Positions 8,044 through 17,201 of a stretch of 64,000 bases of DNA are shown one piece after another. Within the stretch, counting starts at the first letter, position 1; every line of letters begins with the position of its first letter. The position numbers and the translations under genes are program-made. The notes beneath the pieces were generated by a model. That model saw only the letters and a program-made list of their open reading frames with translations. It was not told the DNA's origin and made no database searches. The stretch is from Treponema sp. (GTDB taxonomy: Bacteria > Spirochaetota > Spirochaetia > Treponematales > Breznakiellaceae), in assembly GCA_009777535.1 (NCBI GenBank), contig WRLP01000006.1, forward strand, positions 80,432 to 144,431, read 5' to 3'.

Positions 8044-9595
8044 CACAAGCCGTACAAAATCCTGAATAATTTTTCCCGCATTGTTCAATATAGAAACACA
8101 ATCCGGCTTCCCATATTTTTTCAAGAGAATCGGTGAAAACATTTCCCAGAGTACGGCTGCCTTCACCGCCATGTTCTTTCAGCGCTTCCAACTCTTCTCT
8201 GCACAGCGGTACAGTACCGTCAATTAAAACAGGCATGTCCCGCATTATGTGCCAGCATGGCTTGCGAATAACAGGCGATATATCCGAAGCCTGTTTTTTA
8301 TCCAGAAAACCGCAGAAATCATCGTATTTTTGGACTATTATATTTGCATCCCCCATTGGGGCAGCCTCTTTCCAGGAACGGTAGAACTTTTCGATATCGT
8401 CTTCGGCGCCCGCAGTACGTACAGCCTGTACGTATGTATTTTTCGGAAGCAGCGCAAACAGTTTTTTCGCGCAGTCAATCGCTTCGGCAAATCCCTGTCC
8501 GCGCATTTCTTTGTAACGCACCGGATCAAAAGCGTCAAGAGACAGAATCCATGAAAGCGGCGGCAGGCGGCTCTTTCTTGCGCCGGCAGCTTCAGCCTTT
8601 TGTGCGAGGGAAGCGCACTTCTCGAGTTCCTCGCTTTTCCAGCCAATGCCCGAAGTTTCGATTATAAGGGCAAGTTCAGGCCGCGAAATGACCATGTCGA
8701 TTAAATCCATTTTATCAGGATGCAGAGACAACTCTCCCCAGAGGGAAAGGTCTATTACAGCGTCTCCTGAAAAAGCGATTATTTTATCTAGGAGTAATTC
8801 GAACTTTTTGCCGTCCATGTGATCTTTGCGGCCTGTAACAGGCTCTTTAGATACCACCGGATACGGGCACAGGGCGCAGCTCTGCGGACAGCCCCCATAA
8901 ACCTGAACCGGAAAAAAAGCTGGCAGTGTGCGTAAAACTTCAGGCTTTTCTTCGATAATCCTTTGTACTTGCGCCGCATCCGGTATTGCTCCGGCTTCTG
9001 ATGCAAAGCGGTTTAGAAGCAGCAGGTTCCGCCTGGAATCAGCGCAAAGGCTGATTCTGTGGCAGCGCAGATCAACCGGTGAAATTTCAGTTTCGATGTC
9101 AAAGGCGTTAATATCTTTTTGAATAACCGAAAACAGTGTGTCCCGCCCTACTTTTCCGTCATCACTGCCAAGAATATTTGCAAGGATACCGGATGTTTGG
9201 GGAGAAATAATCTCCGGAGCGATGCCCAAGGGCCAGCCGTCTGCATAGGAATAATCGGCTGCATAATCTACATGCCGCCGTGCAATTGCCCCGGCAAGAG
9301 CCGGATCGAGAAATGGGCAGTCAGTCCAGGCATAATAAACAAAATCAAAGCCCTGCGAAAGTTCAGAAATGGTTTTTAAGAGGCTGAATTTTGTCCAGGA
9401 ATCCTGTCTTTCAACCTGAATTTCTGAAAAACCAGAAAAATCCCTGTTCTGATCAGCTAAAAGGATTATTTTCCCGACTCCGGGAAAGGATTTTGACCGT
9501 TCCAGTGCAAGAGAAAAACTGTTTTTTCCGTTAAAAACAGTCGCAAAGGCCTCATCGCAAAGCTCTCCGCCGTATAAAACAAGAAGCGCATTCAT
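8018..9595 (-). CDS. Spiro-SPASM protein (nucleotidyltransferase-like domain plus radical SAM/SPASM)
   Basis: The first 210 residues look like a GT-A/cytidylyltransferase domain (MNALLVLYGGELCDE, FVYYAWTDCPFLDPALA, ADGWPLGIAPEII). A radical SAM core follows with GGCPQSCALCPYPV (CX3CX2C cluster ligands), then a C-terminal SPASM-type Cys set (CWHIM...PLCREE...CGKNYSGFCTACDEYY) for extra iron-sulfur clusters. This matches the spirochaete family known as spiro-SPASM. Reaction and substrate are unknown. As first gene of the operon with SpsF-, PseG- and ATP-grasp-like partners, it likely modifies a sugar nucleotide or a glycosylated protein. Length (525 residues) fits the two-domain design. Confidence 0.85.
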   Translation of the reverse strand: MNALLVLYGGELCDEAFATVFNGKNSFSLALERSKSFPGVGKIILLADQNRDFSGFSEIQVERQDSWTKFSLLKTISELSQGFDFVYYAWTDCPFLDPALAGAIARRHVDYAADYSYADGWPLGIAPEIISPQTSGILANILGSDDGKVGRDTLFSVIQKDINAFDIETEISPVDLRCHRISLCADSRRNLLLLNRFASEAGAIPDAAQVQRIIEEKPEVLRTLPAFFPVQVYGGCPQSCALCPYPVVSKEPVTGRKDHMDGKKFELLLDKIIAFSGDAVIDLSLWGELSLHPDKMDLIDMVISRPELALIIETSGIGWKSEELEKCASLAQKAEAAGARKSRLPPLSWILSLDAFDPVRYKEMRGQGFAEAIDCAKKLFALLPKNTYVQAVRTAGAEDDIEKFYRSWKEAAPMGDANIIVQKYDDFCGFLDKKQASDISPVIRKPCWHIMRDMPVLIDGTVPLCREELEALKEHGGEGSRTLGNVFTDSLEKIWEAGLCFYIEQCGKNYSGFCTACDEYYTYNF

Positions 9596-9695
9596 ACTTT
9601 TCTATTATCGGTAAGTTCAGAAACAGGCTTAGCGCAAAGGAATTTACAGGGCGGTTGGGGTTTTACTAACACAAAGTAAGACGGCATAAAAACAC

Positions 9696-9769
9696 TGGGC
9701 CATCGAGGACTTGAACCTCGGACCAAAAGATTATGAGTCTTCTGCTCTAACCAACTGAGCTAATGGCCC
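9696..9769 (-). tRNA. tRNA with CAT anticodon, probably tRNA-Ile2 (lysidine type), alternatively elongator Met
   Basis: A full cloverleaf folds: acceptor GGGCCAT/ATGGCCC, D stem GCTC/GAGC, anticodon stem GAAGA/TCTTT with loop CTCATAA, T stem CGAGG/CCTCG with loop TTCAAGT, discriminator A; CCA is not encoded. C4-G69 and C5-G68 pairs and a close match to known Ile2 sequences (ACTCATAATC, TTGGTC, TTCAAGTCC) favour the tRNA read as AUA-decoding after lysidine modification. It sits 43 bases from the end of the polyketide cluster. Confidence 0.93.
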
Positions 9770-9811
9770 CGGAAAACTACATTTACAATCTGTAACAAAT
9801 TCCAAAGAATG

Positions 9812-11044
9812 TCAATTCCGGCTGTCCGCCTTTTTGAATATAAGCGATGTGTTTATTCCACCGAACGCAAAATTGTTGGTCATGACATACCCTGTATCAA
9901 TTTCACGGCCGGCGCCGGTGATATAGTCCAGGGGTGCGCATAATGGATCCAATTCTTTCAGATTGATATTCGGCATAAACCACTTTCTATTCATCATTAA
10001 GATCGAAACCCACGCTTCTACCGCCCCGCAGGCGCCCAGCGTATGGCCGGTAAAGTTTTTTAGGGTGCTCACCGGCACCGCCCTTTTAAACACATCGTAT
10101 GTGGCATGAGACTCGGCTATATCACCGGCGTCGGTGGCGGTTCCGTGCATATTAACATAGCCAATTAAATCAGGATTAATACCGGCATCGTTAAGTGCAA
10201 GCTGCAGCGCGCCTCCCATTGTTTCGGCCATAGGCTGGGTTACATGTCTGCCGTCGGTATTTGTACCAAAGCCGGCAACTTCGGCAAAAATGTACGCGCC
10301 GCGCTTGACCGCATGTTCCCACTCTTCCAGAACCAGCGCACCGGCGCCCTCCCCCACTACAAGGCCGTCCCGGGATTTATCAAAAGCCGCCGGCGTCAAT
10401 TCGGGGTAATCGTTTCTTGTACTCGCGGCGAACAGGGTATCGAAAATAGCCGCGTCCACAGGGCTCAGTTCGTCGGCGCCTCCTGCGATTATAATGTCCT
10501 GTATGCCGTTTTGAATTGCTTCGTAAGCCAGCCCAATAGCCATGCTTCCTGCAGTACATGCGGTATTGGTAGTGATAATCCGCCCTGTTAAACCGTAAAA
10601 GACCTCGATATTTACAGCGCATGTATGGGGCATGGCTCTTATATAGGTAGTGGCATTAATGTTCTTCATGTCGTTGTTTATAAGAACTCCGTATATATCG
10701 AGCATGGCGTCAACGCTGCTCATCGAAGAGCCAAACGCAACGCCGGCGCGGCCGGATGTAAGAGCGGGGTTATCTATCAGGGCGGAAAGTTTCATGGCAT
10801 TGTCTGCCGCAACCAGGGCAAACTGACCAACCCTGCCCATTCCACGGATTTTCTTCCTCGGATAATCCGGCATGATAAAATCCACAGGAGCAGCAAGCAT
10901 TGTATTCATTTGGGTGTATTTTTCCCATTCTTCCATTCTGCGTACACGGTTTTTTCCTTCTTCCAGAGTCTTAAAAATCGCCGCTTCATCACTTCCTATT
11001 GAACTGACAATTCCGCCTCCGGTAACCGCCACCCTTCTTTTCAT
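9812..11044 (-). CDS. Beta-ketoacyl-ACP synthase (FabF-like, APE-type)
   Basis: Decarboxylating Claisen condensation of acyl and malonyl-ACP. The catalytic triad is visible: Cys163 in NTACTAGS, His300 in NMHGTATD, His334 in GHTLGACGA. At 410 residues it has normal ketosynthase length, with the usual GEGAGALVLEE glycine-rich loop. It is the last gene of a four-gene run, KS2-DH-KR-KS1. Its ATG shares one base with the ketoreductase stop (TAATG). Context with an ApeP-type dehydratase, AMP-ligase and exporter points to an aryl-polyene-like pathway rather than primary fatty-acid synthesis, although the sequence alone would also fit FabF. Confidence 0.9.
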   Translation of the reverse strand: MKRRVAVTGGGIVSSIGSDEAAIFKTLEEGKNRVRRMEEWEKYTQMNTMLAAPVDFIMPDYPRKKIRGMGRVGQFALVAADNAMKLSALIDNPALTSGRAGVAFGSSMSSVDAMLDIYGVLINNDMKNINATTYIRAMPHTCAVNIEVFYGLTGRIITTNTACTAGSMAIGLAYEAIQNGIQDIIIAGGADELSPVDAAIFDTLFAASTRNDYPELTPAAFDKSRDGLVVGEGAGALVLEEWEHAVKRGAYIFAEVAGFGTNTDGRHVTQPMAETMGGALQLALNDAGINPDLIGYVNMHGTATDAGDIAESHATYDVFKRAVPVSTLKNFTGHTLGACGAVEAWVSILMMNRKWFMPNINLKELDPLCAPLDYITGAGREIDTGYVMTNNFAFGGINTSLIFKKADSRN

Positions 11045-11769
11045 TAAACAAGCCCTCCGTCTACGGCAATAACCTGCCTGGTGATATATGAAGCCCCTTG
11101 TGAAAGAAGAAAAACCGCCAGGGCGGCAACTTCTTCCGGTTTTCCAATTCTCTGCATGGGAATAACCGGTAAAATCCTTTCCAATGGGGCATTTTCGATC
11201 ATATCTGTCTCTATTACTCCCGGAGCGATGCAGTTAACTGTTATTGAACGGCTTGCCAATTCAATCGCCAGCGCCTTTGAAGCGCCTATAATGCCCGCTT
11301 TGGAAGCGCTGTAATTAACCTGCCCCCTGTTACCCGCAATACCGGAAACAGAGGCGATGGTTATTATTCTGCCCTGTTTTTTCCGGCACATCGGCATAAC
11401 AAGGGGAAAAAGCACATTGTAAAAAGCGCCAAGATTGGTATGGATCACGCTGTCCCAATCCCCGCCGCTCAGCGCCGGAAAGGCGTTGTCCGCGCACATA
11501 CCGGCGTTGCAGATAACGCCCCAAAACGCACCGTGTTTTTCCACACAGGCATCAAGCTCTTTTTTGCATTCATCGCGTTCTGCAATGTCAAAACGTACAA
11601 GATCAATTTCCCCGCCCCTGGAAAGAATTTCTTCCCGAAGGGAGGCCGCCCCTTGTTCATTGCGTCTGTAGTGAGCAATAACAGAATACCCGGCGTGGGA
11701 AACCGCAAGGGCAATGGCGCGTCCGATTCCCCTGTCTGCGCCTGTTATCAAAACTTTTTTATCTTTCAT
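11044..11769 (-). CDS. 3-oxoacyl-ACP reductase (FabG-like SDR)
   Basis: Short-chain dehydrogenase that reduces the beta-keto group on the ACP-bound chain with NAD(P)H. The cofactor loop TGADRGIG lies at residues 9-16, CNAG near 87-90, and the catalytic Ser (about 142), Tyr153 and Lys157 in VNYSASKAG are all present. The C-terminal VIAVDGG is typical of FabG. The 241-residue length is normal. It overlaps the dehydratase by 11 bases and the ketosynthase by one, so expression is coupled. It corresponds to the ketoreductase of APE-type clusters. Confidence 0.9.
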   Translation of the reverse strand: MKDKKVLITGADRGIGRAIALAVSHAGYSVIAHYRRNEQGAASLREEILSRGGEIDLVRFDIAERDECKKELDACVEKHGAFWGVICNAGMCADNAFPALSGGDWDSVIHTNLGAFYNVLFPLVMPMCRKKQGRIITIASVSGIAGNRGQVNYSASKAGIIGASKALAIELASRSITVNCIAPGVIETDMIENAPLERILPVIPMQRIGKPEEVAALAVFLLSQGASYITRQVIAVDGGLV

Positions 11770-12235
11770 TGCTTTCCTTTTTTATGAATTCATTCGGGTT
11801 ATCCACATCCATTACCATCAGCCTTGCCGCAGCCGCCTCGCGCTCTCCAACCATTGCACGGCAGCGAAAAGTTGAAACCGTATCAACCCTCTGCTCCTCT
11901 TTGACATCAACCGATACTGTTTCGCCCGATTTGTACACCGGAATATTTATTTCCAGTGATGATACGGAAAGTATAAATCCCATTATTACCGGTTTATTAA
12001 GAATTAATCCCGTTAAACCGGAAAGTGCCGAGATCGCCTGCGCCATGAATTCAAAACATACATATCCGGGGACTCCGTTCAGCCCTGGATCAAAAAAAAT
12101 AGAACTCTCTCCAATGTCGAATTCCGAGAGCAGGGTCCGCCCTTCGATATCGTAATCGACAACCCGGCTTAACAGGAGCATTTTTCCCTTGTGGGGCATT
12201 ATTTTCAGCATTGTATTGTCGTCGACTATCAACAC
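11759..12235 (-). CDS. ApeP-like hotdog-fold 3-hydroxyacyl-ACP dehydratase
   Basis: The 158-residue protein carries the ApeP/FabZ-like opening MPHKGKMLLLSRVVDYD and a central helix YVCFEFMAQAISALSG, as in the dehydratases of aryl-polyene clusters. It would remove water from the 3-hydroxyacyl-ACP to form each trans double bond, working with the ApeI-type domain at the C-terminus of the 19341-21695 protein. The catalytic His is presumed to be the one in MPHKG, which is less certain. It overlaps both neighbours by 7-11 bases. Confidence 0.8.
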   Translation of the reverse strand: MLIVDDNTMLKIMPHKGKMLLLSRVVDYDIEGRTLLSEFDIGESSIFFDPGLNGVPGYVCFEFMAQAISALSGLTGLILNKPVIMGFILSVSSLEINIPVYKSGETVSVDVKEEQRVDTVSTFRCRAMVGEREAAAARLMVMDVDNPNEFIKKESNER

Positions 12236-13413
12236 TTTCTCCCGATTATCAATGATGTATTACAGCCGCCAAAAGCAAAAGAATTACTCATGCACACTTT
12301 GGGATTGCCAACAGTCGAAGGGGAAGCAAAATTCAGGGGAGGCATTTCTTCGTCCGGGCGGCCGTCCCAGCAGTGAGCTGGAAGAGCGCCCTCCGCCAGA
12401 GCCATCCAGCACAGGGCAAGTTCAAGCGCTCCGGCGGCTCCCAGTGTGTGCCCTGTTATGGGCTTTGTAGAACTAACCGGCGGCGGCTTACCGGCGAATA
12501 CCGCCTGAACCGCCAGGGCTTCCATAATGTCGTTTAACGGGGTTCCCGTTCCATGTAAATTGATATAATCCACATCCGGGGCACAAACGCCGGCCATTTC
12601 CAGAGCTTCCCACATCGCCGCCTGCGCTCCGCTTCCGTCCGGCCTTGGGGCCGTCATGTGATACGCATCGGAGCTTTCGCCCCAGCCCAATAACTCTATG
12701 TTCAAATCCTGTTCCTTCTTTACATCTTCTTTTCGCAGAAGGAAAAAAGCGGCTCCTTCTCCCAGATTAATACCCTTGCGGTTCATGCTGAAAGGATTGC
12801 AAACCTCGTCAGAAACCGCTTCCAGGGCGGCAAACCCCAAAAGCACTGTTTCCGATACAAGATCAACTCCGCCGCAAATTACCGCATCGCAAATGCCGCT
12901 CTTGATAAGCTGGGCTCCTTTTACTATTGCTCCGGCGCTCGACGCGCAGGCTGTTGTTACGGTCAAACATGGGCCCCTGACGTCGAAAAGCGCAGCGGCG
13001 AATTCCGCGACCTGGGAAGCGCCCTGATGCTTCAACTCGTATTTTTCAGGGAAGCCGTTCCCTGAAAAGTAAGCCTTGTGCGCAGGAAGGGACTTTTCCG
13101 AACCATTATCACAGGTACCGGCGCACACGCCCACGCGCTCATGTCCATAAATATCAACCGCATCTTCCACATCAATTCTGATTTGCTCAAGGGCAATCCG
13201 CGCCATGCGAAAAAGACGGGTATCCTCAGAAACGCCCTGTAAGATGCCCTCCGGCACAATACCGGCCGGGAAGCGCCTGCCGTCCGATGTTAAAAAGGGT
13301 ATTATTCCCACCTGGTTTCCATGCACCGCGTTATCATAAAGAGCTTCCCTGCCGTTTCCGGCGCAGCAGACAAGTCCGGGTGCCGATAAGCTAATACCCA
13401 TTAAAAATCTCAC
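12229..13413 (-). CDS. Beta-ketoacyl synthase, second APE-type ketosynthase
   Basis: All three catalytic residues are present: Cys156 in TTACASSAGA, His287 in NLHGTGT and His322 in GHTLGAAGA. It therefore looks catalytically complete, unlike the ketosynthase-like protein at 27875. The 394-residue length is slightly short for FabF. The frame opens with GTG at 13413; an ATG four codons later (13401) is the alternative. Neither has a ribosome-binding site, and a -10 box ends 10 bases before the GTG, so translation from a nearly leaderless message is likely. First gene of the KS2-DH-KR-KS1 operon. Confidence 0.88.
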   Translation of the reverse strand: MRFLMGISLSAPGLVCCAGNGREALYDNAVHGNQVGIIPFLTSDGRRFPAGIVPEGILQGVSEDTRLFRMARIALEQIRIDVEDAVDIYGHERVGVCAGTCDNGSEKSLPAHKAYFSGNGFPEKYELKHQGASQVAEFAAALFDVRGPCLTVTTACASSAGAIVKGAQLIKSGICDAVICGGVDLVSETVLLGFAALEAVSDEVCNPFSMNRKGINLGEGAAFFLLRKEDVKKEQDLNIELLGWGESSDAYHMTAPRPDGSGAQAAMWEALEMAGVCAPDVDYINLHGTGTPLNDIMEALAVQAVFAGKPPPVSSTKPITGHTLGAAGALELALCWMALAEGALPAHCWDGRPDEEMPPLNFASPSTVGNPKVCMSNSFAFGGCNTSLIIGRKC

Positions 13414-13422
13414 TATACATAT

Positions 13423-13452
13423 ATTATAAAGTTAAACTCCGGACAGTGGTAA
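13423..13452 (-). promoter_or_regulatory. Probable promoter of the ketosynthase operon
   Basis: TATAAT on the minus strand at 13423-13428, with a weak TTACCA at 13447-13452 (18-base spacer). The expected start near 13416 leaves only about 3 bases before the GTG at 13413. The -10 is perfect and the -35 poor, which may indicate an activator. Confidence 0.55.
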
Positions 13453-13500
13453 TGAAGGACACTTCCCAACAGGCTCCTATCGGTTCTAAAATAACATGGA

Positions 13501-14193
13501 ATGGCGGTAACATTCAATATTGGTTTATCATTTATGCCGGATGCCGAACGCGGGGATTTAAGCGCTGAAGGCAGGCGGATTTTATCACTTTTGGATACCG
13601 GCATGGCGGATCTGCCGGAAACAGAGGGGGACAGACTTTTTTCCCGTGAAGGCGCAGGAAGGCCGTTTTTCACCGATCTTCATGCTGATTTCAGCATATC
13701 CCATTCCCGAAATATGGCAGCGGCCGCATTGCTTCCCTCCCATGGGGGGAAAATATGTCGTATTGGCTGCGATATTCAGTATATCGATCCTGCCAAGTCC
13801 TGTGTTGGCCTTGGTCGAAGATTTTTTCATAAATCCGAACAGGCATACATTGAAAAAGCCGATGAATCCCAGGTACGGAATTTTTACCGGATTTGGGTCT
13901 TAAAGGAAGCATGGATAAAACTGCATGGATACTCAGTTTTTGAAATCGCGAAGGCTCCGGTTTTCAAAATTGGCACACCACCGGCAAAGAATGATAACAA
14001 TGAGCTGCTGTACCATCTTTACGAGTTGGGGGAATCGTATATGCTTGCCATCGTCCGCCAGCGGCTTCATTCGGCAGATGAAGGAGCAGAGCCGGTATTC
14101 CGCTGGTTTTCCGGTTCAAAACTGACGCTTAACAGGGTGGAAAATATAAACGCCGAACAAATACCGGAGAATACGGTTACGCCGAAAATATGA
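13501..14193 (+). CDS. 4'-phosphopantetheinyl transferase (Sfp/AcpT type)
   Basis: Converts apo- to holo-ACP by transferring the phosphopantetheine arm from CoA. The core motifs are IGCDIQYID (usual G-I/V-D-x-E) and FYRIWVLKEAWIKLHG (W-x-x-K-E-A-x-x-K), with ISHSRNMAAAA upstream in the usual place. The 230-residue length fits. It is transcribed divergently from the ketosynthase operon. Its last 127 bases overlap, tail to tail, the end of the exporter gene on the other strand. It is the natural activator of the three ACPs in this cluster. Confidence 0.87.
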   Translation: MAVTFNIGLSFMPDAERGDLSAEGRRILSLLDTGMADLPETEGDRLFSREGAGRPFFTDLHADFSISHSRNMAAAALLPSHGGKICRIGCDIQYIDPAKSCVGLGRRFFHKSEQAYIEKADESQVRNFYRIWVLKEAWIKLHGYSVFEIAKAPVFKIGTPPAKNDNNELLYHLYELGESYMLAIVRQRLHSADEGAEPVFRWFSGSKLTLNRVENINAEQIPENTVTPKI

Positions 14194-16538
14194 ACCGGTG
14201 CAAAACTGCTCAGGGCAAGCGCCCCGAATGATATAGCCGTGGTTAGGAATGAGAGAAAAATGGCAAATGTCGTATGCCCCCTGCTCTCCATTCTGTTTTC
14301 CACTTCGCAGTTATAGAAAATATAATCCAGGCCAAGGCCGAGTACCAAAATTAAGCCGACAATGGTAAAGAACCCTACGCTGATATTTAATACTGATAGA
14401 ACTGAAAAAACCGTTAATGCCAAAAAAACGGGAACCATTAAAATCCTGAAACACTGCTTCCATGTATAAAACCATTTTACAGCAATCATCAATACAGCAA
14501 AGGCAATAATGAAAAAACGCAGCATTATTCGTGTTAAGCTGTCCAGTTCCAGCTGTATATCATTTACCTTGTTAACAAAAAAAACATTGTCCATTTGTGA
14601 TGCGATTGCCCTGAAATTTTCTTCGCCAGAGGCATGCAGTGGAAAAACACATGAGTAATATTTGTTCCCCGATTTTCCAATCCAGAGGCTCGATCTCAAT
14701 TCGGCGGGAAAGCCGCTGTCATCCGGGAGCAGGAATTGGCCGGCGGCGGCAAATTCCATTTTATATACATCTGCGGCCTCTGCGGGGAAGCCGAGAGCGA
14801 GAAACTGCGACTCGGCAAGCGGCAGAAGTTTTTCCGCCGCCTGATAGCTACAACGCTGCCTTTTTACCGAAGGGCAGAAAGAAGAAATCGCCATATACGA
14901 ACCCAGTTCCCCCCTTGCCATTTCATTATCAAGAGCGGTGCATAGTTCTTCTTCGTTTTGCAGCAATTCGTCCGGATCGTCCCCCGAGACTATAAAGTAC
15001 CAGCCGCTGTTGCCATGCTGCAAAACCTGGGCATTTATTCGCTCGGATTCAAATAATTTATCGCTCATTGAGTAAAGATCGCCAAGACTGTTTTCGATTT
15101 TAATTTTTTCCCTGTTATGAAAAAGCAGAATTATAAAGCCTGCAAAGGAAAAAACAATTAGCGACAGACAAATACTTTTTACAGTTTTCCGTGGAAACTT
15201 GTCTAAAATTTTGGCAATTGGGAACGATATCTTTCTTGATCCCAATTTAATGTGGGGTAATATGCAGATAACAGTCAGAAACGAGCTTATAAGACCTGTT
15301 ATCGAAAAAATGGCAAACTGTTTCAGTATCGCAAACGGAGTAAAAATAAGAAACATAAAGCAAATTGTGGTAGACAGTAAACACATAAAAATTCCCCGAA
15401 AAACCCTTCTTCGTGTTTCCGATCCGACAGCGCAATGTTTCAGCGAAAATAATGAAGGCTGCTCAGGCATGGCCTCTGATGAAGCGGCTGCATTCCGGTG
15501 TATTATAAAATGAATTGAGTAGTCTACACATGTTCCGATAAGGGTTGTGCCGAAAACAAAACTCAGTATGTGAACCTCGCGTAAAAAGAGCATGGCCGAT
15601 GCAAAAGCGGTAAGCAATGATAAACCTACAGCCAAAAAAGTAGCGGCCAGGGGAACAAGAGATCGGAATATATACAAAAAAATTATAAGTATGGCGGCAA
15701 AAGAGGCAAATGATATCAGGGATATTTCTTTCTGCGCGCTTGAAGAACTTTCATAGCTGTGGAATGGTATCCCCGAATAATAAAACCTGTACTCAGGGTT
15801 CGTCTCCATTAGTTTTTCGCCGGTTTCGTAAATATTCTTTACCGCGCTTTCCCTGTTTGTAAGCGCCAGCCCAGCAGGCGAAAGGCTGCCGCGTATCAAT
15901 ACATACCAGTTTCCCTCAAATTGCGCGGCCATAACATCGTCATGGACGGATACATTGCCGCTGGAAAGCAGGGGCGAACCTATTATTCTCTGCATTGATC
16001 TTTCCACCAGCATGAACGGGTCGCTGTCCAGAGCGTCAAGAGGGGCCAGGGTAAAGGGGCTGTAAACAGAGGCAAGCGCGTTTGTGGCAATGGCCCGGGC
16101 GCCTCCGCTTTCCAGCGTTTCTATTGTTTCACTGTCCAGAAGCATAAAACGGTAATCGTGCAGGAAACGCCTGTACCTGTCGAAAAATGTTTCGTCAGCC
16201 CAAAAACTAAGAGATTCAAAATCACCGTCTGTCCCGTCAAGCGCCGAATAAAACTCCAGCGCTCCCGCCCTGGCCGCGGCAAAATCTTCGTTTGCGGACA
16301 ATATTACCACAAGCCTTGAATTACGCTCTGCAAGGATTGCGTCCGCCTCGGCGGCGGATTTTAACGCTCCTGAAACAGGAATTATGTCAAACAGGCTTGT
16401 GTTAATCCGCGGCGGCGCGAGGATAAACAGCGAGGCGGCCAGGGACAGAAAAATCCCGCAGTGAAAAACAAGCCAGAACATGGGCAGTTTTTTGGCAAGG
16501 TGCGGCTGTTCAGGGAGCGGAAAAGTAGGCCTGTTCAT
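14067..16538 (-). CDS. MMPL/RND-superfamily lipid exporter
   Basis: A large (about 823 residues) membrane protein with two repeats of one helix, a large periplasmic loop and five to six clustered helices, the pattern of MMPL/RND transporters. Examples are FHCGIFLSLAASLFIL near the start, FVFGTTLIGTCVDYSIHFIIHR in the first bundle and GLILVLGLGLDYIFYNCE in the second (paired Asp/Tyr positions in TM4 equivalents). Such predicted exporters are standard in APE clusters and move polyene lipids to the outer membrane. The ATG at 16538 is chosen to limit overlap with the LolA-like gene; the frame is open to 16607. The 3' end overlaps the PPTase gene. Confidence 0.85.
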   Translation of the reverse strand: MNRPTFPLPEQPHLAKKLPMFWLVFHCGIFLSLAASLFILAPPRINTSLFDIIPVSGALKSAAEADAILAERNSRLVVILSANEDFAAARAGALEFYSALDGTDGDFESLSFWADETFFDRYRRFLHDYRFMLLDSETIETLESGGARAIATNALASVYSPFTLAPLDALDSDPFMLVERSMQRIIGSPLLSSGNVSVHDDVMAAQFEGNWYVLIRGSLSPAGLALTNRESAVKNIYETGEKLMETNPEYRFYYSGIPFHSYESSSSAQKEISLISFASFAAILIIFLYIFRSLVPLAATFLAVGLSLLTAFASAMLFLREVHILSFVFGTTLIGTCVDYSIHFIIHRNAAASSEAMPEQPSLFSLKHCAVGSETRRRVFRGIFMCLLSTTICFMFLIFTPFAILKQFAIFSITGLISSFLTVICILPHIKLGSRKISFPIAKILDKFPRKTVKSICLSLIVFSFAGFIILLFHNREKIKIENSLGDLYSMSDKLFESERINAQVLQHGNSGWYFIVSGDDPDELLQNEEELCTALDNEMARGELGSYMAISSFCPSVKRQRCSYQAAEKLLPLAESQFLALGFPAEAADVYKMEFAAAGQFLLPDDSGFPAELRSSLWIGKSGNKYYSCVFPLHASGEENFRAIASQMDNVFFVNKVNDIQLELDSLTRIMLRFFIIAFAVLMIAVKWFYTWKQCFRILMVPVFLALTVFSVLSVLNISVGFFTIVGLILVLGLGLDYIFYNCEVENRMESRGHTTFAIFLSFLTTAISFGALALSSFAPVHIFGVTVFSGICSAFIFSTLLSVSFEPENQRNTGSAPSSAE

Positions 16539-17184
16539 TTGGTTCCAATACATCAGGAAAACTTTGGTCGTTAAATAAATAAGACAGGCTGTTACCGCTC
16601 CTTTCATAAATGATAATTGAACGGATCACTGCCGCGTTTTCGGCATAATATCCTTCGAGAACTATCCTTTCCGCGTAATTTCTGAATGTCCTTTCTTTTG
16701 GCACCAGCCCCAGGCTCCAGGTTTTCCCGAAGGCGGTATCTTCCATAAAAAAGATGTCAAAACCAGATGTGAGCCTGTGCACATTTCCGGTAAAGAGGGA
16801 ACTGATGGTATCCGCCATGTTAATGTATATTTCATTGCCCCTTGCGTCGATTCTGGTTCCCGTTCCACCCGGCACAGATTGAATCATATAGTCCCTTCCC
16901 AGCGTGGTTATCGACGGCGCGGGGGTTTTTGTTATCCAGACCATTCCCAGTTCGGAGACGACAATAAAATCCCCCGTTGATACAAGCGGGCGGCTCTGAT
17001 TTCTTATCGTCCTTGTTTGTACAAAGGCGCCCTTTGTAAGCGAGCGGCCTGAAAGATCACGGCAAATATTGTAAAAATTTTCGGAATTTCGCACGGACAG
17101 GGGGTAATCAAAAACATTCTGGGCGTACAACATGCTTCCCATAAAAAGCGCGCCCATTAAAAAAAATATTTTGTTTATTCGCAT
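16510..17184 (-). CDS. LolA-like outer-membrane lipoprotein carrier protein
   Basis: The 224-residue product has a clear signal peptide (MRINKIFFLMGALFMGSMLYA-Q) and a LolA-like body: GRSLTKGAFVQTRTIRNQSRPLVSTGDFIVVSELGMVWITKTPAPS, with further beta strands (IYINMADTISSLFTGN). LolA-type proteins carry lipidated cargo through the periplasm. In APE clusters a LolA homologue accompanies the MMPL exporter and is thought to carry the polyene lipid. It overlaps the exporter by 29 bases and follows the thioesterase by 17. Confidence 0.8.
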   Translation of the reverse strand: MRINKIFFLMGALFMGSMLYAQNVFDYPLSVRNSENFYNICRDLSGRSLTKGAFVQTRTIRNQSRPLVSTGDFIVVSELGMVWITKTPAPSITTLGRDYMIQSVPGGTGTRIDARGNEIYINMADTISSLFTGNVHRLTSGFDIFFMEDTAFGKTWSLGLVPKERTFRNYAERIVLEGYYAENAAVIRSIIIYERSGNSLSYLFNDQSFPDVLEPNEQAYFSAP

Positions 17185-17201
17185 AACTGTTATTATCTTT
17201 T

